From assembly GCA_029933365.1 (NCBI GenBank), contig JAOZOH010000041.1, positions 1 through 24,383 of the forward strand: a DNA stretch of 24,383 nt. The letters are read 5' to 3'. A program made the position numbers and the translations under genes. Shown piece after piece: positions 6,922 to 15,627 of this stretch. The notes beneath the pieces are model-generated. The model was not told the DNA's origin. It did no database searches and was given only the letters and a program-made list of their open reading frames with translations. The stretch is from Desulfuromusa sp. (GTDB taxonomy: Bacteria; Desulfobacterota; Desulfuromonadia; Desulfuromonadales; Geopsychrobacteraceae). Each line of letters opens with the position of its first letter. Within the stretch, counting starts at the first letter, position 1.

Positions 6922-7686
6922 ATGCTGCAGGTCACTGAAACAGAAGTGTTTCGCGCATGCCGGACTTTGTTCGGCACTGAACTCCAGCTAAACCGGGATT
7001 TTCTATCTTACCTGCAACCTGCGGGGGTTCGCTCTGCCTATCGTAAAAAAGCAAAAATAACTCACCCTGATCGATTCGCAATTTCTGCCATAGGGACCCG
7101 CACGAAACAGCATCGCCTGTTCCAGGACTTGAATCAGGCGCATCAAACTGTGCAAATATATCTGCGACAGCGAAAATTATTTTCCGCTAGAAAGTTCTCC
7201 CGCAACGACTCTGCATATACTCAACCTAGCCGCCGCCAGGACTCATCTCATCGGCAGCAACAACGTAGGATTCTTCCAGCACGACCACTGCAGTTTGGTT
7301 TGTTCCTTTATTATCAAGGAATCATCCCATTTAATGCAGTTGTTGCGGCGATTACCTGGCAGAGACAGCAACGCCCTGTGTTGGGTGCAATTGCCCAACG
7401 CTGGGGGTGGCTGAATGATAAAAATATTCATACAATCATTAACCATCGCAGCGGTTTCCATAAGTTTGGTGAACGGGCAGAGCAACTTGGACTACTCAAC
7501 CAGCGGCAAGTCCGCACCCTCCTCTTTCATCAGCGCAGCCAACAAAAACAGATGGGGCTTTATTTTGTAGAGCAGGGATATTTTGATGAAGCCACTCTCA
7601 ACCAACTACTTTTGCAACTTGCCAAACACAACCAAACCTTTCGTAAAGGGTTCAGTGGGCATTATTATTATTTTCACCACAGCTAA
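6922..7686 (+). CDS. J-domain protein with four MshEN-like repeats
   Basis: A 254-residue protein. Residues ~8-85 form a J domain with HPD at 48-50, the motif that stimulates DnaK ATPase, followed by a plausible helix IV. Residues 86-120 are a basic, Gln/Arg-rich linker. The C-terminal half contains four repeats of about 28 residues, near 124-150, 153-176, 181-206 and 210-232, each of the form (L/F)Gxxxxxx(G/W)xxxxxx(I/V/L)xxx(I/L). This spacing resembles the MshEN (GSPII_E_N) c-di-GMP-binding motif RLGxxLxxxGxxxxxxLxxxLxxQ. I recall J-domain proteins of this overall type from Geobacter. It lies between a PilZ gene and rdgC. Chaperone partnership is likely; c-di-GMP binding is inference from the repeat pattern. 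Confidence 0.7.
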   Translation: MLQVTETEVFRACRTLFGTELQLNRDFLSYLQPAGVRSAYRKKAKITHPDRFAISAIGTRTKQHRLFQDLNQAHQTVQIYLRQRKLFSARKFSRNDSAYTQPSRRQDSSHRQQQRRILPARPLQFGLFLYYQGIIPFNAVVAAITWQRQQRPVLGAIAQRWGWLNDKNIHTIINHRSGFHKFGERAEQLGLLNQRQVRTLLFHQRSQQKQMGLYFVEQGYFDEATLNQLLLQLAKHNQTFRKGFSGHYYYFHHS

Positions 7687-7702
7687 GCTGATGCCATCTA
7701 AC

Positions 7703-7731
7703 TGAATACATAACATCCAGACTCATATAAT
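7703..7731 (+). promoter_or_regulatory. Candidate promoter for rdgC
   Basis: A perfect TATAAT lies at 7726-7731, 17 bases before the rdgC start, with a weak TGAATA 17 bases further upstream. The strong ribosome binding site AAAGGAGAT follows immediately, so the leader would be extremely short. Confidence 0.35.
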
Positions 7732-7748
7732 ATTTTAAAGGAGATCCC

Positions 7749-8915
7749 ATGGGCTTTCTGTCCACATCCGCCAGTGTTTGTTATTTTCAGGTAACTGGTG
7801 CACTTAATCCACAAGAAAAATATCAGGAACTGCAGAAAAAACTGGCTGAAGAAGGATTCCGCCCCATTGAACAATCTGCTGATGAGCTATCAACCGGTTG
7901 GGTTCAACTGGATGATTATGATTGCAGTGATTTCAGCTCCCCAAACAGTTGTTGGCGCGACCACTATTTGTGCTTTAGTTTACGCCAAGATCGCCGCCGG
8001 ATTCCCGCAGCTTTGCTCAAACGCCAGGTAATTCAACTCCGCGAAAAATTTCTGGCAGAGCAGCCGACCCTGAACTATGTTCCCAAAGGGGAAAAGGAGC
8101 GGATTCTTGATCAGGCACGCAGCTCACTTATGGCTCGCACCCTGCCGACCCCCTCTTTTTATGATGTCATCTGGGACACTGATCGGCAACTGCTTCGCTT
8201 CTGTTCTCTCGGTCAGAATACAATTGACAGTTTCCAGGGATTATTCCATCAAACCTTCCCTGGCCTGCGCCTACAATTATTTCACCCGCTGGCACGCGCC
8301 ACACAGATTCTTCCAGAACAATTGCGAGAACCGTTACAACATGCCAACAAAGCACAAACGGAAAATATTCTGGAACAGATTGAGGCCAACCGCTGGCTGG
8401 GAATAGACTTTTTACAGTGGCTATTTTATCGCACCCTTAACTCTGATTCGAGCTATCAAGTCACAACATCCGGACCACTTTTGGAAAAACAACCATTTAC
8501 TGCCTTTCTTGACAACCGCCTGGTCTTGGTTGGTGGTGGCCAGGAAGGGTTACAAAAAATTGTGGTGGCCGGGCCGCAGGATCATTACTTGGAGGTGCGG
8601 GCTGCGTTACAACAGGGAAAACAGATTGAGGAAGCCACAATCCATCTACAACAAAACGAAGATGCGGCCTGGAAATTGACACTAAAGGGAGAACGCTTCC
8701 AATTCGGCAGTTATCGTACTCCCATGATCCGTCCCGAAAAAGATCCAAGTGACGATCCTCAAGCCGAAGCAGAAGCAGCCTTTTTCACCAAACTTGCCAC
8801 AGTTGAAGAGGGCGAGCAAATGTTTGACAGTCTCCTGAAATCTTTTCTGCTGTTGCGTCTGAGCGAGCAGTGGCCAAAAGAACAGGCAGCGATACTTCAC
8901 TGGCTGGAAAAATAA
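7749..8915 (+). CDS. rdgC: RdgC-family recombination-associated protein
   Basis: The N-terminus MGFLSTSAS followed by a beta-rich region with ELSTGWVQLDDYD, a basic LRQDRRRIPAALLKRQ segment and the later VIWDTDRQLLRFCSLGQNTIDSF fits RdgC. RdgC forms a ring-shaped dimer on DNA and restrains RecA-dependent recombination and replication-fork events in Proteobacteria. At 388 residues it is longer than E. coli RdgC (303); the extra length is mainly in the C-terminal half, where LGIDFLQWLFYRT suggests the variant seen in delta-lineage genomes. The ATG at 7749 has an excellent GGAGAT ribosome binding site 5 bases upstream. Neighbours are signalling genes with no clear recombination role, so the placement may not be functional. 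Confidence 0.75.
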   Translation: MGFLSTSASVCYFQVTGALNPQEKYQELQKKLAEEGFRPIEQSADELSTGWVQLDDYDCSDFSSPNSCWRDHYLCFSLRQDRRRIPAALLKRQVIQLREKFLAEQPTLNYVPKGEKERILDQARSSLMARTLPTPSFYDVIWDTDRQLLRFCSLGQNTIDSFQGLFHQTFPGLRLQLFHPLARATQILPEQLREPLQHANKAQTENILEQIEANRWLGIDFLQWLFYRTLNSDSSYQVTTSGPLLEKQPFTAFLDNRLVLVGGGQEGLQKIVVAGPQDHYLEVRAALQQGKQIEEATIHLQQNEDAAWKLTLKGERFQFGSYRTPMIRPEKDPSDDPQAEAEAAFFTKLATVEEGEQMFDSLLKSFLLLRLSEQWPKEQAAILHWLEK

Positions 8916-8925
8916 AAATGGCACA

Positions 8926-8954
8926 ACTGAATATTGGTGCGAAACTGCTATAAT
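8926..8954 (+). promoter_or_regulatory. Candidate promoter for the SpoIIE-type phosphatase
   Basis: A perfect TATAAT at 8949-8954 is preceded, with 17-base spacing, by a weak ACTGAA at 8926-8931. It lies 27 bases before the start codon. The poor -35 box suggests an activator or an extended -10 contribution. Confidence 0.35.
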
Positions 8955-8981
8955 GGGAAATAGTTATTACATGAGGATACT

Positions 8982-11108
8982 ATGAAGTTTCGTACCAAAT
9001 TACTCATTCTGCTTTTGGCAATCACGCTTGTCCCTCTAAGCCTGAGCTTTCTTTTTCAACGTGCGTCAATGCTCCATTTTGGCAATCAGCTGGCCAGCGA
9101 TACCCACTCCCTTCTCCACGACTGTGCGACCAGCCTCCTCCACTCCCTGGTCGATGACTACAGTCGAATCCTCAAGCGCGACAAAGCAATGGCGCTGCTG
9201 ACTCTGCAGAGTCAGGCACAAGCAGTTGAAGACAGGCTTTCTTCCCCCCCTCCAGAGCATCCGCAACCAATCTTTTTTTCTGCCGACTATGCATCTTTAC
9301 AGAATCAGCCAAGGGATCTGATTACGACACAAAAGCATCGGCACCCGACTAAAGAGGGAAAACTGGTTCCAATCCCAGTGTCCTATTCCCAGCAGGTTAT
9401 TTTTCTCGCCGAAGGGGAAAAACCACAAGATGTTGCGGGCGAACTCAAGCAACTAAGCACCATGCCGGAAGTCTACAAAACCTTGCACGATATCCAACCC
9501 GACCTGTTCCTCTGGCAATATACAGCTTTGAAATCGGGAATCCACTCCAGCTATCCGGGTAAAGGCGGTTATCCGACCGACTACGACCCTCGCCAGCGCC
9601 AGTGGTACAAGGATGCCGTATTCATGGGGGAAACAACCCAACATATCCTGACAGATGTAACCACAGGTGCCCTGATTTTGACCATTTCAAAACCAATTTA
9701 TGCTGGCGATGGAAGATTAGCGGGGGTCACGGCTCTGGACATCGACTTTCGACAATTCTTCGCTGACTGGAGGATTCCGACCAAATGGGCCGATGTCGCT
9801 GAAAGCATGATTCTTGTTTACCATGAAGATGCACCCGATCCAATGCAACAGCTGGAGATTCTGCTCAGCAACCGAAACGCAGAGCGTTCTTCAGATTGGC
9901 GCTTGCCAGTCAAGCATAAGTATCTGGATATAGACGACCCGCAATTGCAAGAAATTCAGCAAGACCTTTTGAGCGGAACTTCTGCCGTTAGACAAATCAC
10001 TTATCGGGGTGTGAAGTCTCTTTGGGCCTACGGTTCCAGGAACACAGATGAGCCCTTTCCGCTGGTGATTGTTCCCTATCAGCAAGTTATCGCCCGGGCA
10101 GTCAATGCCGAAAAATATGTTAATTGGCAAATCGCCCTGAGTCTCAAAATCGGTGCAGCACTGACAGTTATCGTTGTCATTGTTGCCATCCTGCTAGCAA
10201 TTTCTCGTTCCCGCAAAGTGACTGATCCGATTATGCAACTAACGACTTCAGCCAACCAGCTTGCCTCAGGAAACTTTGATAGCCGGGTTGAGATTCATAC
10301 CGGAGACGAACTGGAAAACCTCGGCAATATTTTTAACGGGATGGGACGCAGCCTAAAAGAACGGGAACAAATGAAACAATCTCTGGAGTTAGCTAAAGAG
10401 ATCCAGCAACAGCTACTCCCTGATTCGGCACCGATTTGTCCCAACTTTGACCTAGCAGCACAAAATCTCTACTGTGATGAAACCGGTGGTGATTATTTCG
10501 ACTTCATTGAATTGAAAAGTTCTGGGGAGCAGCGATTCGGGCTGGCAGTCGGGGATGTTTCCGGGCATGGTATTGGCTCAGCCCTCGTGATGGCAACAGC
10601 TCGCGGTGCTCTTCATTCTCTGGTTGACCGGCATGAAAATCATCTTGAAGTTCTGGCAAGTGAACTCAATAACCAACTCTGTCGCGGTACTGCTAACGCC
10701 GACTTCATGACCTTATTTTACGGTGTCCTCAATCCCGAAATGAGGTCTTTATGTTGGATATCGGCTGGACATGCTCCAATATTTTTCTATCACGCAGATG
10801 GCCGGATTGAAGAGCTTGATAGTTCGGGAATTCCGCTGGGAATTATGGAAGACACTCCGTACGAAATGGCTCCGGATATTAAGTTTTCCCCCGGAGAAAT
10901 CCTATTGATCGGAACTGATGGGATATGGGAAACCCGAAATACCAATGAAGAGATGTTCGGTGCCGAAAGAGTCAAGGAGCTATTGATCCGCAACGCAAGT
11001 GCCGATGCTGACAGTATTGCCGAGCAACTCATCACAGAGTTGAACAGCTTCAGAGGAGAACACTCACAGGACGATGACATCACCTTGATGGTGGTCAAGG
11101 CTCTGTGA
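8982..11108 (+). CDS. Membrane Cache-HAMP-SpoIIE (RsbU-type) PP2C phosphatase
   Basis: A 708-residue sensor phosphatase. Transmembrane helix 1 is at about residues 6-26. A large extracytoplasmic region with a dCache-type segment (YDPRQRQWYKDA near 200, then LTISKPIYAGDGRLAGVTALDIDF) should bind a small molecule. Transmembrane helix 2 spans ~384-408, followed by HAMP (~408-460, DPIMQLTTSANQLASGNFDSR) and a SpoIIE/PP2C domain (~490-705). Metal-site motifs are visible: ETGGDYFD, GDVSGHGIGSALVMA near 523, ISAGHAP, LLIGTDGIWE and the final DDITLMVVK. RsbU-like enzymes dephosphorylate anti-anti-sigma (STAS) proteins; neither a STAS protein nor an anti-sigma kinase is encoded in the window. The ATG at 8982 has a GAGG 6 bases upstream. 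No terminator is evident in the 197 bp after it. Confidence 0.88.
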   Translation: MKFRTKLLILLLAITLVPLSLSFLFQRASMLHFGNQLASDTHSLLHDCATSLLHSLVDDYSRILKRDKAMALLTLQSQAQAVEDRLSSPPPEHPQPIFFSADYASLQNQPRDLITTQKHRHPTKEGKLVPIPVSYSQQVIFLAEGEKPQDVAGELKQLSTMPEVYKTLHDIQPDLFLWQYTALKSGIHSSYPGKGGYPTDYDPRQRQWYKDAVFMGETTQHILTDVTTGALILTISKPIYAGDGRLAGVTALDIDFRQFFADWRIPTKWADVAESMILVYHEDAPDPMQQLEILLSNRNAERSSDWRLPVKHKYLDIDDPQLQEIQQDLLSGTSAVRQITYRGVKSLWAYGSRNTDEPFPLVIVPYQQVIARAVNAEKYVNWQIALSLKIGAALTVIVVIVAILLAISRSRKVTDPIMQLTTSANQLASGNFDSRVEIHTGDELENLGNIFNGMGRSLKEREQMKQSLELAKEIQQQLLPDSAPICPNFDLAAQNLYCDETGGDYFDFIELKSSGEQRFGLAVGDVSGHGIGSALVMATARGALHSLVDRHENHLEVLASELNNQLCRGTANADFMTLFYGVLNPEMRSLCWISAGHAPIFFYHADGRIEELDSSGIPLGIMEDTPYEMAPDIKFSPGEILLIGTDGIWETRNTNEEMFGAERVKELLIRNASADADSIAEQLITELNSFRGEHSQDDDITLMVVKAL

Positions 11109-11305
11109 CCAAAATTCACATGATGCAGATTTATAACGAGCTCCATATATCGACAAAGAATGGGGTGCTTCGAAATACATTCTTCAGTTAAGTATTGTTC
11201 CCCTCCAGTGCAACTCTTTTTTTTAAGATGACTTTATAAAAGACATAATGTTAGATTGAGATAATATTTTCATATTAACGGTAGGGGGATCATGGAGAAA
11301 AGGGT

Positions 11306-13294
11306 GTGACAGAACCAGAGAAGAAAAGTATTGCCCAGCTTGGTTCGATACGCCAAAAACAACTGTTTAATCAAATTAATGCTCTGCATTATCAGAAGGC
11401 TCCCCTCCTTATTTGTATGCAGCATAAGGATTATGAGTATTGTGTTTATTTAAAAGCTGATCCAGAGCCCATTTCTGATAAGAATGCAACAGCAAACTGG
11501 ATCAAAGATAAAACCTTCCCAGCAACCCTTTCCGCATTTAATCTGGAAAAAATTGTTCTGAACACCAACCGCAGTTCCTGTGAATTTAAGCCCGAAAATT
11601 ATCGGGTTGAACAACGGACTGTACACTTCACGGTACCGAAAATTGGTACAGAAACAAGTTTCAGGAAACAGCATCGCTTTATCTGTATCGAAAATAATAT
11701 ATCAGTATCTCTTACCCAAAATGCTATTACTTTCCCCGGCAAGCTTCTAGATTATTCAACAAATGGAATTCTGGTTGATATCTATTGTGAAGAAGGCCTT
11801 TCTTTGAGCTGGCTGAACAATAACCGCCCTGCCACGCTGGCCATTGAATGTGATCATAATCAAATTTATACTGGTCAGGTTAAACTTTCTCCTCGGGGGA
11901 ATGGTCAATATTTGTTACTTCCAAACCTTGAAGCAACACCTCGCTATGTGCCCAGAGAGTACCGATCTCGTCGACAGCATCTTGTCCCATCTCCGGAATT
12001 GGAACTTGTCCATCCCATCACGGGAAAAAGACTGGCATTAAAAATATGTGACCTGAGCAGCCTTGGATTCTCTGTAGATGAAGAATTATCAAGGGCATCA
12101 CTGATTCCTGGACTGTTGATCAGGAACGCGACGATTTCCTTTGCCAACAATCTCCTCTTACCTTGCATGGTTCAAGTTATATATTTCAGGCCCAATGAGG
12201 AAGACACAAAGACGGTGCGTATTGGTTTTACAATTTTAAACATCGATATTCAAGACCACCTGAAGTTAATCAACCTTGTTCAGCAAGCTCAAGACCCTCA
12301 TGCCTATATCAGTAACCAGATCAACCCCTCTGACCTGTTCGACTTTTTTTTTGAAACTGGATTTCTATATCCAAAAAAATATGCAGAAATAGCCAACAAA
12401 CGGGGGGAAATATTAAACTCCTATATGTCGCTATACCGAAAAGGTGTAGATATCAGTCGACACTTTGTTTACCAAAAAACAGGACAAATTCTTGGGCATT
12501 TTTCAACTCTACGGGTTTATCGACAGACTTGGATGAACCAACATCATGCAGCACTGAGAAGTCGACAGGCCGGATTGCAAGTTGTTCGCGCTATCTCAGA
12601 ATATATGAATGACAGCTATCAGCTGAATCCCACGAATATCAAGTACATCATAGGTTATTACCAGGCAGCCAACAAATTTCCACAGCACTATTTCGGCAAA
12701 TATGTTCAGGAAATCAACAACGAGAAGACATCCTCACTGGACTGCCTTTCTTATGTTAATGAAGCCAGAAGATTTGTTGGGGGCCCAGCTAAACTAGCAA
12801 ACGGTTGGATCCTCGAACCTGCATCAATTTCTGACTTGATTGAATTCCACGGTTATTATCAGAACGTCTCTGGAGGTTTGCTTCCAAATGTGCTTGATAT
12901 GGTCCCTGAAGAATTTGGAGATCAAACCCTGACAGAGGCATACGAGGCCAACGGCCTGACTAGAAAAAGGAAGTTACATGTCCTGCGCTACGAAAATACC
13001 CCAAAAGCACTGATCGATGTACAATCTTCGGATCTTGGTTTAAATTTGTCAGAGATTACAAATGCAATCACTGTTTACCTGATTGATCCATCACCCGATT
13101 ATTTTGACATGGTACGCTTTGCTATTCACAAATTCGCTTTACAACAGAATAAAATGTCAGATCCCGTGATGTTTTTTCCAAACAACTATTTAAACCTTTG
13201 CGGTTTTCATGCCGATAAAGAATATACTCTGTGGTGTCTGGATATTTCTTTAGGCAGTGAGTCCTATATGGCCTGGATGAATCGTTATTGCTGA
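11306..13294 (+). CDS. Tandem PilZ-like protein with acyltransferase-like C-terminus
   Basis: A 662-residue protein. Two PilZ-like domains are suggested: one around 115-205 (RKQHRF at 120-125, then LDYSTNGILVD near 150) and one around 215-330 (REYRSRRQHLVP, then DLSSLGFSV near 250). Both have an Arg cluster followed by a DxSxxG-like motif, degenerate in the first. Residues ~345-662 are unlike PilZ. The pattern, for example QILGHFSTLRVYRQTWMNQH, QAGLQVVRAISEYM and DLIEFHGYYQNVSGGLL, recalls two halves of a GNAT/N-acyltransferase fold, but this is a weak visual resemblance and the substrate is unknown. The start is GTG 11306, with GGAG 8 bases upstream; an ATG at 11292 is out of frame and stops after 5 codons. 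Its TGA overlaps the ATG of the HD-GYP gene by one base. Confidence 0.6.
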   Translation: MTEPEKKSIAQLGSIRQKQLFNQINALHYQKAPLLICMQHKDYEYCVYLKADPEPISDKNATANWIKDKTFPATLSAFNLEKIVLNTNRSSCEFKPENYRVEQRTVHFTVPKIGTETSFRKQHRFICIENNISVSLTQNAITFPGKLLDYSTNGILVDIYCEEGLSLSWLNNNRPATLAIECDHNQIYTGQVKLSPRGNGQYLLLPNLEATPRYVPREYRSRRQHLVPSPELELVHPITGKRLALKICDLSSLGFSVDEELSRASLIPGLLIRNATISFANNLLLPCMVQVIYFRPNEEDTKTVRIGFTILNIDIQDHLKLINLVQQAQDPHAYISNQINPSDLFDFFFETGFLYPKKYAEIANKRGEILNSYMSLYRKGVDISRHFVYQKTGQILGHFSTLRVYRQTWMNQHHAALRSRQAGLQVVRAISEYMNDSYQLNPTNIKYIIGYYQAANKFPQHYFGKYVQEINNEKTSSLDCLSYVNEARRFVGGPAKLANGWILEPASISDLIEFHGYYQNVSGGLLPNVLDMVPEEFGDQTLTEAYEANGLTRKRKLHVLRYENTPKALIDVQSSDLGLNLSEITNAITVYLIDPSPDYFDMVRFAIHKFALQQNKMSDPVMFFPNNYLNLCGFHADKEYTLWCLDISLGSESYMAWMNRYC

Positions 13295-15627
13295 TGAAAC
13301 AACAATCGCCTCTATATAACTCACGTTTGCTGAGCACATACCTGAAGTTACTCCGGGAAAAATATCCAGATGTGAGTATCGAAGAGATCCTTGCCTACGC
13401 AAACATAGAGCCTTACGAAATCACTGATGAGGGCTGTTGGTTTACCCAATCACAGGTTGACCGTTTTTACGAACAAACCGTTCAATTGACTGGCAATAAA
13501 AACATAGCCAGGGAGGCAGGCAGGCTGGCAGCCTCTCATGGTGCCATAGGCACCATGCGTCAATATACACTTGGCCTACTAGGCCCCTCCGTGGCCTTTC
13601 AAACGCTTGGCAAAGCAAGTAAGAAATTCACACGTTCGAGTGAATATGAATCACGCACTCTTAGGCATAACCAGGTTGAAATCAAAGTAAAACCCCATAA
13701 AGGAGTCAATGAACAACCTTTCCAATGCGAAAACCGAATGGGCTTTTTCGAAGCAATCATTGACGGGTTTCAACTTGGCGTACCTAAGATAGAGCATCCG
13801 GAATGCCTATTTCAGGGGGGGGATTATTGCCGCTATATCGTCACTTGGAAGCGGACAGTATCCAGCCTTTTTGGCAGTATTCGAAATGCATTTATCGCCC
13901 TTTTGGTGCTGTCCGTAGTCCCAGGCTTATTCGTTTTCCCTTTCACAACCTTTCTTTATTGTTTTGCTTCAGTTTCATTCTTATGTTTAGGATTTTCTTT
14001 AACCACGGAAATTCTTCGGCGCAAAGAAATGACGCGATCCATGGAAAATTTGTGGGACAGCTCCGAACGCCTGACCGAATTAATCGACACAAGTTCACGA
14101 AATGTCCAGCTGGTTCATGAAATCGGGCAAGCCCTGACAAACAAAAAATCTGTTGAGGATGTTTTATATACCGTCTCGCAAGTGATGGAGTCGGGGCTTG
14201 ATTTTGATTGCGGCGCCATTTTGCTTGCCAACCCGGAAAGAACCCGACTTGAGATTCGTGGATCATTCGGCTATTCCTACCTGGAAATCGGCAATCTTAT
14301 GTCGACTGTCTTCAGTCTCGAAAACCCCAACAGTCAAGGCCCCTTCGTTCAGTCTTTTCACCAACAAAAAAACTTTCTCATCAACAATACACAAGAGATT
14401 GAAGAAAAATTATCCGACAAATCAGTCAAATTCATTAAAGAGCTCGGTGTCCATTCGTTCCTGTGCTGCCCTATTGTTGTTGAAAATGAATCTCTGGGTG
14501 TCATCGCTGTGACCAACCAGACAACAAAACGGCCATTAATCAGAAGTGATATAAATTTACTGCAAGGTATTGCCCCCGCTATCGGCGTTGCGATACAAAA
14601 TGCCAGTCTGATTGAAGAATTGCATTTCTCATTCGAAAAAACTCTGAAAGTCCTTGCTGATTCTATCGATGCCAGAGATTATCTCACCGCAGGTCACAGT
14701 GAGGTGGTCACCGAGTATGCAGCAGGCATAGCTGAGGAACTGGGGCAATCTGATGAGTACATTCAGATGATCAGAATTGCAGGATTGCTTCATGATTACG
14801 GAAAAATTGGCATCCCCGACTCGATTCTCAAGAAAAAAGGACGTTTGACAACTGAAGAAAGAGACATCATCAACACACATCCGGCACGGACACAGCAAAT
14901 TTTGAGTCAAGTTCCGTTCCGGGGGCTGCAAACACAAATCCCCCATATTGCAGGGGCGCATCACGAACGCTGGGATGGTGCAGGTTATCCAGCAGGTCTC
15001 AAGGGGGTGGATATCCCTCTAGGAGGACGAATTTTAGCTGTTGCTGATTTCTTTGAAGCCATCACATCAAAACGCCATTACCGTGAACCCATGCATATAG
15101 AAAAGGCCCTCAGCCTTTTACATGAATCCTCCGGCAGTCATTTTGACCCAGAGATTGTCACTGCTTTTGTCGCGTACATGGAATACCGGGATTTTTCTTT
15201 AGTAAAACCTGATTCTCATACATACAGGCATGAAGCATCCGCTGGAGCTCGGCGTAAATCTCCGCGGGTGGAGTACCGAACACAGGTTTCTGTTCGGCAG
15301 GATCAACGGATATTGTCAGGCGACATTATAAATATTGGTGTCAAGGGAGCTTACATTGCCAGCTCTGATCCTGTCGCAGAAAATGATCACCTGATTTTAA
15401 CTTTTGCCCTCCCCGGAAGTGACGAATATGTGCAGGTTTCCAGTGAAGTCAGCTGGGTCAACAGTAAACAAAACTCAAGCAGTTCCAACCCCCCGGAAGG
15501 GTTTGCCGTCCGGTTTCATCAAATTCCCGAGCAAGCTCAAATTTTGATGAACCAGTTTGTACGTCGGCAGATATCACCGGTCACAAGCAGAACCGAACAT
15601 AAGGAAGTTTTTAATGTCCATCAATAA
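13294..15627 (+). CDS. HD-GYP c-di-GMP phosphodiesterase with GAF and C-terminal PilZ domains
   Basis: A 777-residue protein. Residues 1-185 form a sensory-looking region ending in ECLFQGGDYCRYIV, similar to the ends of V4R or haem-NO-like domains. Two hydrophobic helices follow at ~195-236. A GAF domain lies at ~270-440. The HD-GYP domain (~460-640) has AGHSEVV, HDYGKIG from His500, HHERWDGAGYP near 556-566 and DFFEAITSKRHYREP, so the catalytic metal residues and the GYP motif are intact. A PilZ domain (~650-765) has RRKSPRVEYRTQ but INIGVKGAYIA where DxSxxG is usual. It probably hydrolyses c-di-GMP, perhaps with feedback through PilZ. The ATG at 13294 overlaps the upstream stop; an in-frame TTG lies at 13288. 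The 3' end overlaps the methyltransferase gene by 14 bases. Confidence 0.88.
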   Translation: MKQQSPLYNSRLLSTYLKLLREKYPDVSIEEILAYANIEPYEITDEGCWFTQSQVDRFYEQTVQLTGNKNIAREAGRLAASHGAIGTMRQYTLGLLGPSVAFQTLGKASKKFTRSSEYESRTLRHNQVEIKVKPHKGVNEQPFQCENRMGFFEAIIDGFQLGVPKIEHPECLFQGGDYCRYIVTWKRTVSSLFGSIRNAFIALLVLSVVPGLFVFPFTTFLYCFASVSFLCLGFSLTTEILRRKEMTRSMENLWDSSERLTELIDTSSRNVQLVHEIGQALTNKKSVEDVLYTVSQVMESGLDFDCGAILLANPERTRLEIRGSFGYSYLEIGNLMSTVFSLENPNSQGPFVQSFHQQKNFLINNTQEIEEKLSDKSVKFIKELGVHSFLCCPIVVENESLGVIAVTNQTTKRPLIRSDINLLQGIAPAIGVAIQNASLIEELHFSFEKTLKVLADSIDARDYLTAGHSEVVTEYAAGIAEELGQSDEYIQMIRIAGLLHDYGKIGIPDSILKKKGRLTTEERDIINTHPARTQQILSQVPFRGLQTQIPHIAGAHHERWDGAGYPAGLKGVDIPLGGRILAVADFFEAITSKRHYREPMHIEKALSLLHESSGSHFDPEIVTAFVAYMEYRDFSLVKPDSHTYRHEASAGARRKSPRVEYRTQVSVRQDQRILSGDIINIGVKGAYIASSDPVAENDHLILTFALPGSDEYVQVSSEVSWVNSKQNSSSSNPPEGFAVRFHQIPEQAQILMNQFVRRQISPVTSRTEHKEVFNVHQ

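Noticed and set aside
8919..8942. Sigma-54-like TGGCAC box before the SpoIIE phosphatase
   Set aside because: The GC of a -12 element is not at the required distance from the GG, so it fails the consensus.
15557..15613. Upstream extension of the methyltransferase
   Set aside because: It lies wholly inside the HD-GYP gene; the ATG at 15614 has its own ribosome binding site.
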